Assembly (NCBI GenBank): GCA_029298735.1 | Contig: JANSLP010000204.1 | Location: forward strand, 1-57,627 | Origin: Ophiostoma sp. CBS 140.51 | Lineage: Eukaryota; Ascomycota; Sordariomycetes; Ophiostomatales; Ophiostomataceae | Direction: 5' to 3' | DNA length: 57,627 nt | In this document: positions 10,078 through 19,667 of the stretch, one piece after another | How the letters are laid out: each line of letters begins with the position of its first letter | How positions within the stretch are numbered: the stretch's first letter is position 1 | Translations under genes and position numbers: made by a program | Notes under the pieces: generated by a model | The model's database searches: none | The model's input: the letters and a program-made list of their open reading frames with translations, nothing else | What the model was told of the DNA's origin: nothing

Positions 10078-11595
10078 TCATTCGTTGTCTTTCTCGTCGT
10101 GTGTTTCTTTCTCGGTGGGATTTTGCAGTTTTTGGATCTCCTCCAGTGCCTACATGCAGTAGTTAGCAATTATTTCTGCGACGCCATGACCGGCAATTGT
10201 AGATTGGGAAAAGGGGGGAAAGCTTACCTGGGTGGCCGTCAATCTCTCTGTGCTCTGGTACCTGACTAGCTTGGACACGATGACCTGAATCCGCTCGTTC
10301 ACGTCCGCCAATATTTCCGCCCACGGCCTGGTCTCGAAATGGTTGTACATCTCAAACGGCGGGGTCCGGAACGTAGTGGATTCGGGCCACGTCTCGTGTG
10401 TCGGCGTACCGAGCTTCTTGATGATGTCCAAGATGAGTCCCAGCTGGTTGCCATCCTCATGTGCCGCTAGTGACCTAAACAGAGGATCGTGTGGGTATGG
10501 GCGTGCGCACTCGGCGAGCATGGCACCGGCAGACCACATGTCGAGGGATGTTCCGTACGCGTGGTTGCCAAACAAGGTCTCGGGGGCTCGGTAGCGCCCC
10601 GTGCCGACATCGAGACACTTTTGCGTTTCTGGCTCGACGGGCTCGACCATCAGAGAAAACTCGGGATGCCACGAAGCGCCGAAATCAGACAAAACGGCAC
10701 TCCCGTCCAGGGATGAGAGCAAGATAGAGGACGGCTTGATGTCGCGGTGGATGATGCCGAAGCTGTGCACATACTCAAGACCAGAAAAGACTTGCTCAAA
10801 GATGTGGAAGAGCCGTTTTTGCGATAGTTTGGAGTGGGGACTGCAATCGTCTGTGTCATCCTTCAAGACCATCTCGAGCGTGAGAGGCATGAACGGCATG
10901 ACGAGCACGGGGCCCAGCGGAGAATCAAAGTAACTTTCTAGATGGATGCAACGGGTGAGGCCTCCATTGTTGCCGCGACTGGTGCCCAGGGTCTCCATGA
11001 TCCTGGCCTCTCGTCCAATGTTGTGAGGTGGCAGGTCTTCAGGTTCTTTCCGAACTTTGAGCGCAACGGTGCCGCTGACGTAGACTTTGGACGAAACACC
11101 TTCGCCAATCTCTTCGCAGTTTGTATACTGTCCAATGACGATGCCATTGCCGACGGATTCGAGAGAGGTGTCGCCCTCGGAGGTTTCCATAGGTTCTCCT
11201 GCGTCAATGACGCCCTGGATGTTTGCATTGTAGTCGTGCTAGTTGTTCCGGCAAGTAAGTACATGGACTGCCCCCGTTTCCACTCCAAAAAAAAAGAATT
11301 GTATCTCGAGGTCGCCACACTTACTTTTGACTCGGAGTTGTTGTAAATTTCAGATTCAATTTCGAGCGCCGTCGCTTTCATTTCCCTGGGCTGTCTGCTG
11401 AGCTCACTGTAGAATATTTTGTTGTTAGTGGTCTGTCGTTGGGATGCATTGAACCATGGGCGATATGTACATTTGGCGGACATTGTTGTACCGATCCATA
11501 AAGTCGACATCGGCCCGCCAATCGACTTCTGGCTCAACGCATCTCGGCGACGGGATATCGGGAGTGCTGTCTGCATATGGAGTTGGGGCGCTCAT
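10078..11595 (-). CDS. Cdk-activating-kinase-like protein kinase (Cak1/Csk1 type)
   Basis: Four exons on the minus strand: 11595-11492, 11406-11325, 11238-10228 and 10149-10078, encoding about 422 residues. Kinase motifs: glycine loop IGEGVSSKVY, VALKV lysine (about Lys123), catalytic loop IHRDIKPS (Asp228), DFG (247-249), and GTGRYRAPE before the P+1 site. The DFGASWHPEF and DVGTGRYRAPE signatures resemble fungal monomeric CDK-activating kinases, which phosphorylate the CDK T-loop; the exact orthologue is inferred. The last exon adds a charged tail ending NE-stop. The weakest junction is the first: a donor GTACAA at 11491 was chosen, but GTACAT at 11470 also keeps frame. Without the first two exons, the ATG at 11190 would still give a 344-residue kinase. 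The gene converges on the SET gene with 212 bp between stops. Confidence 0.85.
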
Positions 11596-14321
11596 TCTCG
11601 CCGCAGGTATAAGTAAACGCTGAATATGTGAATATGAAAGTAGAGTAAAATCCGTCGTGGCGTGGAAAGGTGCTGTTGAATGATGCGTGGACGAGCTGCC
11701 CAATCAATGTTGATTTCAAAAATTTTGTTTTGATTTCGACGTTCTCCTGAAGTTTAGCTTCGACTGTTCAGGGACAGCCCCACCTCCCAGCCAGCCTCGT
11801 TGGGGTGGAGAAACTTTTCCCCGCATCCGGGCGATCAGTCGGAATGTCGGGGTCGATTTCAGGATGATTCAAGTAAAATATTTACTTCGCCATTACATCT
11901 CGTCTCAGGGATGATTTAAGTGTATAATTAATTTTCATCTTTTCATCAGGGTCTTGGGATCAGTCAAGCACATAACAAGGTGATGCTACTTTCTGAGTGT
12001 TGGCAAGTATCGTGAGATGCACTCTTGGAAGTCTGTCTCTATCAAAGCACAACAGCAATCGCCAGGTACAGGGAATGTGTGTTCTTACTAAGAAAGGACC
12101 CATATCAGTAATTACTTCTTCCCCAGACAAAGCACCCAGGCGTCCAGATGATCTCCAGTGTTTTCCCCATATGTACCCAGCACGCTGTCAACCTACGCCC
12201 TAGACTACCCGTGGCACATGGGCATCTTTGAATAAAGCGTCTCCATGTTGATATAAAAAAAAAGCTTTTGTTCTCGAAAGGGAGGTGGCAGCTGGTTTAA
12301 GCTTTCCAAAGTGTGTACAGCTCATCAAAGGAAGCATCTCCAAGGCTCGCTCAACCCCGCACAAAGGAGACAAAGACGCGCCTGCCATTTGGTGGCCCTA
12401 CGTCATCGCACTTTCCTCTCTTTTGAGTGAGGAAAAAAAGCGGGGTTCAGCGAAATAGAGCGCCTAAAACAGAACAGTAAGTGTACAGTAAATGACACTG
12501 TATTTTCTCTGTTCAGGAGGAACTACTGGCCCCCTGGCGAGGACAAAGATAAGCGGCCGCTCAGGGAGGATTGGACCTTTTGGTGGCGATCCGCTGGAAA
12601 GAAGTTTCAGCGAGAGATGCAGCGGCCAGCCAAATGGGCGAGGAAGTGGGGCCATTTTCGGACAAACGCCTGCAAAAGCAGCGCTGTACTGCAGGGCTTC
12701 TCGGGCCTTTGTCTGGCGTTTCTTTCAGGTGCCTCTTCTCGCCACTTCAGTGAGCGTCGGAGCACTGTGCAGACCCTCCGCTGTAGACCCACCTGTAGCC
12801 TTTTGAAGACGCTGTTTGGACGAAAGGCTTCAGTGGAGACAGCACACTGAACATCAAAGTGGGCCCTCTTTCTGTCTGATCTCGATACAAATTATCTGCT
12901 CTCTTGCGCCTTGTTTTTTAGTCCGTTTGTCCCCTGTCGACCCCGCGTGCACGCTCAGACGACAGGATAAGAGAGGCCGAGTTGATTGATGAGCGCGTCG
13001 AGCATGATGCCTCAGGAGCCGACAAAATATGACAGAATCTCGGTTGTGATGTGCTGTCAATTGGCGAGAAGAGTTGGCCTTGAATGAGTTTCGTAAGACC
13101 GTTGTCCTTCTACTATTAGCGCTGTAAGCCGACGCAAACTATCCTCCGTATTATTAGACAACTTTTAAGCCTGGCGTCGTGGGGAATCTGTACTTGCACG
13201 AAAAACGAAAACCACAACGACTTGTACCTTGTCCCTCGTCCCTGCCGTTTGTATTCTTTCACCCAAAGTACCTGCCGCATCTGCACACATGTGTTCTTGC
13301 CTGATCCGCCCTTCCGGACGTCCAGTTCAAAGGGAAAGAAGGAGTGACGCCAGCGCTGCACCATGCACTTGCAGTTGCGGGGTATCCACATGGGGCGGCG
13401 CAACAACCCCTTCTCTACGACCCCCATGTAAGAAGGAGCCTTGCAGAGTTGCACCTTCCCCCATTCAGGGCCTTGGCGCCAGGCTATCCGGCTCTGTAAA
13501 TGCTCTTTCCCTTTCCTCGTTGTCGTGTCTTGGATGTCTCGCGACTTTGTACTCGACCCTGTATGGCCTTTTGACAACGGCTGAAAGAGACACAGAAAGG
13601 TACTTTGAACGGGTGTCACACCTCTCCATGATTTGCAACCTGGCACTTGGCCCTACATGCAACCGTGTTGGTGGTGCCCTTTTCGAAGTCCCTGTTCCCG
13701 CCCTGTGTGTTCTCAGTATCTTGGTCCCTCCTGCCGTAGCAAAGATACGCAATTTCCTAACTGGGCCTTGCCGAGGGCACCCGTTTCCCCTCTGTGCCAA
13801 TCGTGAAAGATGCCTGGCGCCTTCTCTGAGCACAATAAGACAACTCCATCGTGTGCTTCTTAGATCCCTTCCATTTGTTGTCTCGTATTATTGTAGTCTC
13901 CCCTCTTTCTTCTTCCGTCCTTGAATTTCGTCTCTCTTCTTCCAGTCTTTCCCTTCTTTCACCCCAAACTTCGTCCTCCCCTTTACCTCTCCTGCCAATG
14001 GCCATTGCTGTCAGCGACATCTCGTTCACGTCATCTTCTTCCTCGTAACCCCAGATTTCCTGCTTCGCCAGCAGTGATTCATGGACCGGTCCTTATCTTC
14101 ACGTCTCGGCGTTTCTCTTTCCCCCCTTTGCAGCTCGACCATCCTCTCCTCATAGTGAGTGTTATTCACCTTATCATTCGTGACAATTCATGGACTCAAT
14201 TCAATCCACGGCATCCGTTGCGCCCAGATTGCTAATTCCGTGTCGCTCAGACCCCATCTTTCCCCGCAAAACGCCTCCATAACATGGTCTTCGCCGCCTT
14301 CCATCTCCACACATCGCCATC
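11596..14321. other. Large divergent intergenic region
   Basis: About 2.7 kb between the kinase and the repeat-protein gene, which are transcribed away from each other. No open frame here has an ATG start and protein-like composition. From about 13480 to 14320 the plus strand becomes pyrimidine-rich, which suggests a long 5' leader or promoter for the repeat-protein gene. Confidence 0.5.
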
Positions 14322-17183
14322 ATGTTAACGACATCTGCTTCTTCTCTTGGGCCTCGCGTGCGCTTGGCCCAGTCCAGAATTCTCGGCTCTCGGACACTGG
14401 CTGCTGCTGGTACTGTTGCCGTGCTTACCCGGCACCGCAATCAGCAACAAACCCGCGGCTTCCGCTTCGGCTGGTGGGCCGACCACATCGACCATGACCA
14501 GCGTCGTGAAATGCGCCGCCGCTACAAGGCCCTGCGCCACCGGTACTCGGACGCCGTGAACCGCAAGATGCTCTGGGAGCAGCAGCACGCCAACAGTGCC
14601 GACGCAGCCCAGGCATACCGGCGTTTTGCCCACCATTACTGGCAGCCAAAGCGGTGCTTTGCCTTCAGCCGCCTCCGCTCCAACAAGGACAACTTTTACA
14701 AGTCGCCCGAGATGGGTAGCACCAGTCGCAGCACGGGTACCACATCCACTGGAAAGGATCAGACGATTGAAGATGTCGAGCGCAATGCGTGGGGTCATCT
14801 TTTGTTCCGCGATGGCGACAGCAAACAGCCATCCTGGTCGTCTTCGTTTGACGATATCCGCAGCTACATAGCAAAGCGCCAGGCCGAAATTCTTAACGAG
14901 ACACCCTTTGGCACACCCGCAGACAAGAAGACAGCCTCTTCAGCCTCCGCCTCTGTATCTGCCAGCGCTTCCGCCAAGACGGTGCAGCCCGACGCCGACT
15001 ATGTCATCGACCCGATTACTAACCGTAAGGTGTCCATGTCTTCGGCCAAGTCGACTCCAGATGAGATTGTGAACCCTCCCACCTCAGGCTTCGGTGTCTA
15101 CGACATGGATCTGCCTCCAACACAAGCCGAGATCCACGCCTACAAGAACGTGCCTATCAATGACACTCCGTCCACAAACTCTACAATTGGCGCTGCCGTG
15201 GCCGATTCTATCAATGCCAAGGACCTTGACGGTGCTGAGGCCCCCAAGTATGATGATCTCGACAAGTACAAGCCGATCAAGTACAACGAGCCGGATGGCA
15301 AGCCCACCGAGTCCCCTGTTGAGATTGGCCACGAAGGTTACGACCAATCCGAGGTTCAGCAGTACAAGCCCTTCAAGTGGAACGAGCCGGACGGCAAGCC
15401 TGTCGACAAGACTGTGGAGCTAGGCCACGAGGGCTACGACCCAGAAGAGCTGGCCAAGTACAAGCCATTCCACTGGAATGAGCCTGACGGTCAGCCTACG
15501 ACAAAGCCGGTCGAGGTCGGCCACGCTGGTTATGATCCCGCCGAGGTGCAAAAGTACCAGGCCTTTATGTGGAACGAGCCGCACGGCCAGCCAAAGGATG
15601 AGTCCGTCGAGCTGGGCCATGCTGGCTACGACCAGGCCGAGGTGCAGCAGTACCAGCCCTTTGGATACCATGAGCCTCACGGCCAGCCTCCAATTGCCAA
15701 CGAGGAGAAGGGCCATCACGGATACGATGCCGCCGAAGTCCAGAGCTACAAGGCGTTCCGGTACAACGAGCCCGATGGTAAACCCGCTACCCCTACTGGC
15801 GAGCTTGGCCATGAGGGTTATGACCCGGCCGAGGTGCAGACGTACCAGGCCTTCCGCTACAACGAGCCTGACGGCAAGGCGCCAACAGCTGCTGAGGACG
15901 TTACTGACTCCTCCGAGTTGTCCTCCTACGGCGCTGTCCGGTACCAGGAGCCCAATGGAAAGCCTGCCACTGCTGCCGACTCAACAACCAACGGCCTCCG
16001 TGACTACGATGTGAAGACTGCCAACACTCAGCTGTACGATGAGGCCTACTCCAAGGTCCTGCGGAAGCTTAACTCGCTCTCCCACGGTGGAGGTGAGGCA
16101 GGTGCTCCAGGAAGCGGCTCCCGTGGCTCTGGATCCGGATCTAACTCTGCTTCTGGCAAGCAGACTACGTCGACTGGAGGCCACCCCAGCCGGGCTGCTC
16201 TGGAGTCGTCGATGAGCCGCATCAATGCCGAGCACGACGCCATCGACAAGCTCGCCAGTGTCTCTGTGAAGTCGCATAAGAGCCGCTCACGGAAGCAGCT
16301 CACTGATGCTGAGCGCAGACAGGCTCAGGCCGACCCCTACTGCACAAAGCCCCAGGGCCTTGAGACGGCCTACGCTGAGGAGTGTGGTGGTGAGGGCACA
16401 GCGCCTATTTTTGTCAAGACGCACAAGCGCGTCGAGCGTCCCGCCGCCACGACCCTCGAAGCAGCCGCCGAAACATCGACTCCTACCGGGCCCGTCGTTT
16501 ACAAGATCCTTGCTTATAACCCGGGCATGAACACGATCGATATTGCCGAGACGTCATCTGCGGTGCCCGACGCATCCTCGCCGATGCCGCCTGCCGACGT
16601 GCTGCTTCGCCTGTCCAACCCGGCCAAGTTCTTCCCGCACTTTGAGCCTCTCCGCGCCCAAGGTTTTGAGATTGTGTCCGGTAGTGGCGATGTTCTCATC
16701 TTCCGCAAGGTGCGCGAGCCGTCGGACAATGGAAATGCCCCCACCAAGAAAGCAGCCCAGTCGACGGTTCAGAAGACTATGCGTCGTGCCATGCCTGCTA
16801 CCAACGTCAATCCTATCGACATGACGGGCGGTCAGGGCTATGTGCCGCCATCGACTGCCAACTTTGTGTCGCCCACGGGTTACGTGAATTTGGACCTGCC
16901 CCCCCTGCACGAGGGTGCCGCTGCTCATTCGGCCGATCTTCCCTCGCCTCCCAAGTCTGCCTCTAAGGCTGCATCGGCAAAGGCTTCTGCCACCGGCTTC
17001 CAGTCTGGCATCGGTGTTCGTCGTGAGGAGCCTGTGTTTAGCGGACCCAAGGACAACAGCAGCAAGGCCAGCGCCGCTGACAAGACGCCGGGTGTTGCCA
17101 AGCGCATGGTCGTCGGCGCCACGTGGGTGGCCGGTATTTCGTATGCCATTGGTGTCGCCAGTGAATACGTTAAGGGTCGTTAA
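14322..17183 (+). CDS. Predicted mitochondrial protein with eight 32-aa repeats
   Basis: A 953-residue single-exon protein that I cannot name. The N-terminus is Arg/Ser/Ala-rich and acid-free to residue 50, then RGFRFGWW, as in a matrix-targeting presequence. A basic helix (RREMRRRYKALRHRYSDAV) follows. From about residue 316 to 570 lie eight tandem repeats near 32 aa long, consensus Y-K/Q-x-F-x-W/Y-N-E-P-D-G-K/Q-P ... GHEGYDPAEVQ; the last two are diverged. Next come a Gly/Ser linker and a conserved-looking block with YNPGMNTIDIAE and FEPLRAQGFEIVSGSGDVLIF. The C-terminus has a hydrophobic segment (MVVGATWVAGISYAIGVA) and ends EYVKGR, suggesting a tail-anchored or inner-membrane protein. Localisation is inference. 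The repeats are clear at DNA level too. Confidence 0.85.
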   Translation: MLTTSASSLGPRVRLAQSRILGSRTLAAAGTVAVLTRHRNQQQTRGFRFGWWADHIDHDQRREMRRRYKALRHRYSDAVNRKMLWEQQHANSADAAQAYRRFAHHYWQPKRCFAFSRLRSNKDNFYKSPEMGSTSRSTGTTSTGKDQTIEDVERNAWGHLLFRDGDSKQPSWSSSFDDIRSYIAKRQAEILNETPFGTPADKKTASSASASVSASASAKTVQPDADYVIDPITNRKVSMSSAKSTPDEIVNPPTSGFGVYDMDLPPTQAEIHAYKNVPINDTPSTNSTIGAAVADSINAKDLDGAEAPKYDDLDKYKPIKYNEPDGKPTESPVEIGHEGYDQSEVQQYKPFKWNEPDGKPVDKTVELGHEGYDPEELAKYKPFHWNEPDGQPTTKPVEVGHAGYDPAEVQKYQAFMWNEPHGQPKDESVELGHAGYDQAEVQQYQPFGYHEPHGQPPIANEEKGHHGYDAAEVQSYKAFRYNEPDGKPATPTGELGHEGYDPAEVQTYQAFRYNEPDGKAPTAAEDVTDSSELSSYGAVRYQEPNGKPATAADSTTNGLRDYDVKTANTQLYDEAYSKVLRKLNSLSHGGGEAGAPGSGSRGSGSGSNSASGKQTTSTGGHPSRAALESSMSRINAEHDAIDKLASVSVKSHKSRSRKQLTDAERRQAQADPYCTKPQGLETAYAEECGGEGTAPIFVKTHKRVERPAATTLEAAAETSTPTGPVVYKILAYNPGMNTIDIAETSSAVPDASSPMPPADVLLRLSNPAKFFPHFEPLRAQGFEIVSGSGDVLIFRKVREPSDNGNAPTKKAAQSTVQKTMRRAMPATNVNPIDMTGGQGYVPPSTANFVSPTGYVNLDLPPLHEGAAAHSADLPSPPKSASKAASAKASATGFQSGIGVRREEPVFSGPKDNSSKASAADKTPGVAKRMVVGATWVAGISYAIGVASEYVKGR
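15267..16010 (+). repeat. Tandem ~96-bp coding repeats (8 units)
   Basis: Eight in-frame units near 96 bp encode the 32-aa repeat of the host gene. Core codons for NEPDGKP and GHEGYDPAEVQ are strongly conserved, while synonymous positions and the variable middle (for example TESPVEI, VDKTVEL, TTKPVEV) differ. This points to old duplications under protein-level selection. Units 7 and 8 have lost the GHEGYD half. Confidence 0.9.
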
Positions 17184-17915
17184 AGAATTTGATACGCCTC
17201 CCGGCTAGTTGGCCGAGCCGACGTCGGGAGTCATTCAAGAGAGTCTGAGACTCGACTATTTTCCTTCTTTTCATTCCGATTTCCTCACTTTTCTTACTTG
17301 TTCTTTTTTCTTCCTTCTTTTCTTGTTTCATGCATTTACGTCTTCACCGGAGCATTTCATGGGTTTACATTTTCCATTCGCTTTTTGGTAGACCTCCACG
17401 AAAGTCACCTTACCACTTGTACATTTCACATTATGCCCAGGCTCTGTCCCCTCTCAAGCACCACTTCCCCGGCATCCAACAATGCCGTGGGTGATACCCA
17501 ACTTTACTGTCGTTTTTTGGTTGCTTATTTTCTTGTTTTTGGTCTTGGCCCTCAGGTCATTGGTTATCTCTATTCTGGATCGCGAGTTTCTCATGTATTT
17601 TGGACTTTTGCATTTCATCGTTGGGCGTTTCTTTGACCCCACCTCCTCTCGTCTGGAGTCTTTTCATAGCTCTGTAGCAAACCAATGCACTCCACACGAC
17701 ATTTGGACATACGATTCTCGGCTCTTGAAAATGAAAGTGACATAAAACAAATCAATTGTTCCTCGCTTTTAGTAACCCAATGCCATTTTTTCCCAGCTAC
17801 GCAATTTTTTGTATTCCCAAGTAAGAGCTCTTTGTATGCAACCAGCTCATGTCTTCATGCCCCAAGTAGTCCGAAAAGTAAAAGGTCGTATCTCGTTTGT
17901 TTACAACATGCACTT
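17184..17915. other. Convergent intergenic region
   Basis: T-rich 3' flank of the repeat-protein gene, running into the 3' flank of the His-rich gene on the other strand. No further gene is visible. Confidence 0.5.
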
Positions 17916-18470
17916 TCATTGCATCCGCGTCGACCCAATTACCTCACTGAATCCCCGGTCGGATTCGTAGATGCCCCGCGTCGAGCCTTCGGAGTGGTGC
18001 TGGTGGTGGTGCACCGGTTGCTGCTCGTTGGCTTCGGTGGTTGTTGGGTGGCATCCGCACATCAGCTCTGTCGACTGAAGCATCATCGCCCGCTTGTAGG
18101 CCTGCCCATCCCAGCTCTGGCGCCGATCCAAACTCGGTGTCCAAGCGTTCGTGGCGGCCATGCAGCGCTGAGCGGCTGGTGACGGAACTGGAGACGGAGA
18201 GCGGCTGCTGCCGTTGTTCCGGGATGGAGAAGGCGGCACGAGATGTGCCTGTTGGTGGGCATGCGGCGGATGAGGATGGTGGCTGTGGGCGTAGTGGTGA
18301 TGGCTAGGATGGGCCAAGAGGTCACGTTCGAGGGCAGCCAAGGGATCCTGACAGACGGCGGGCATTGTGTGATGCTGGTGGTTGGAAGTGCCGGCCGTGT
18401 TGGTCGACGAGAAGCTGCCGCTGCTGCTGTTGCGGCGATGTGTTTGGCTTGGTGGTGATTGTGAGTTCAT
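17916..18470 (-). CDS. His/Ser-rich small protein, function unknown
   Basis: A 184-residue frame. It begins MNSQSPPSQTHRRNSSSGSF, which resembles the Ser-rich start of small fungal proteins with RRxSSSG and RRQSW motifs; here SLDRRQSWDGQAYKRAM is present. Residues between about 50 and 85 are extremely His/Pro-rich (HHHYAHSHHPHPPHAHQQAH) and could bind metal or simply be low complexity. The frame stays open upstream to another ATG at 18650, which would add 60 residues. That stretch is AT-rich with leader-like composition, so the ATG at 18470 was preferred. A GTAATT donor-like site close to the stop leaves open a missed 3' intron. No function can be assigned. Confidence 0.55.
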   Translation of the reverse strand: MNSQSPPSQTHRRNSSSGSFSSTNTAGTSNHQHHTMPAVCQDPLAALERDLLAHPSHHHYAHSHHPHPPHAHQQAHLVPPSPSRNNGSSRSPSPVPSPAAQRCMAATNAWTPSLDRRQSWDGQAYKRAMMLQSTELMCGCHPTTTEANEQQPVHHHQHHSEGSTRGIYESDRGFSEVIGSTRMQ

Positions 18471-19667
18471 GCTGTGGTGATATATATACAGATCAGGTAT
18501 GTCTTGATGTATGTGATCTGGTGTGATATTGATTGTATCAAGTATCGATGATATTGATAAGAGGCGATTGAAGTTTGTTCTTGATAGTGGAGAAGATAGG
18601 AAGAGAGAAGAAGAAGCAATGCCATTTAGAACCCATTGACCAGAGGGCATGGAAATATATATCTACGTAACATGCCATGTTTACAGGTGATTAATGGTCA
18701 ATTCCCGGTTGACGGACAGAAGACAAAAGAACACCACCAAAAGCTCGGCGAAGACATAAATGGCGACAATCTGGCACCCTTTCGTCTGTTATGGTGCCCC
18801 TCCTCGAGAAGTGTGGCGAGAATGACCTCACGAGAATTGAAAGGACGTCGAAAAGAGGGGACTTTTTAGGGGATTATCGGTGCGATTGTCACTGATTGTC
18901 AGTGGCTGTAGCACACCTGTTACCCACCACAAAACGTCTGGATCGTTGTCCGACTCCCCAATGTCTGCCACACCTTGCGACTTTTGTAACGGTTGCGGCG
19001 ACAGATCGGGAGGCGGAAACGCACGGGGACACACTGAAAGACATACTTTTTCGTCTCTTTGACGTCGTTTGTCTCGTTCATTGTCTTTCGTCAACTTCCT
19101 CCTTTTGTTCTCCTCATTTCCGTTTTCTAGCGGGGAAATTTAGGCCTTTTAGGCCCGGCAATTGGGAGTCTCGGGGACTAACACAACTGTAATCAGCTCA
19201 CATAACCACATATTTTTGGCTTTGGCCTCTCTTTGTAGTCTTCACAACGGACGACCTGAGTCAAAAGCACACCACTTTCGTAGGTCTCGGGAACGGTCAG
19301 TCCACCACTATGGACATACTTTATCGCCCTGTAACTTCCGAAGACAGGCAAGCCTCTCAGCCTATCACAGGCCATTTGAGAGCAACATAAAATATTACGT
19401 TAACAGTTTAGCGCCCCGCCTTACACGACTTACACCAGAGCTCGACTTACATTTACACAGACGACGTCAAACCGTTGCACGATCCCAACAGATGCAGACA
19501 CAAACAGACGAAACACAAACAATCAAAATTATATTAAATTACTATTATCATGTCATGAAGATCATAAAATATGGCTTGGTACCAAAATGCCAACTATGGC
19601 CAGGAAGCCAACCAAACCCAACCTTCTTGCCATGTCCCATTGACACACCCTGTTCAACCGCTTGACA
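18471..19667. other. Intergenic region His-rich gene / DUF3176 gene
   Basis: Promoter side of the His-rich gene (with a TATATATA run near 18480) and the 3' flank of the DUF3176 gene. No coding signal is seen; the longer open frames start at non-ATG codons. Confidence 0.5.

Noticed and set aside
10938..11576. 212-codon minus-strand frame upstream of the kinase
   Set aside because: Only 11325-11406 of it fits as an exon; the rest is intron or the wrong frame of the kinase.
13229..13924. 231-codon plus-strand frame
   Set aside because: Starts at TTG, has Ser/Leu/Arg/Cys-rich composition, no motif, and lies in a leader-like pyrimidine region.
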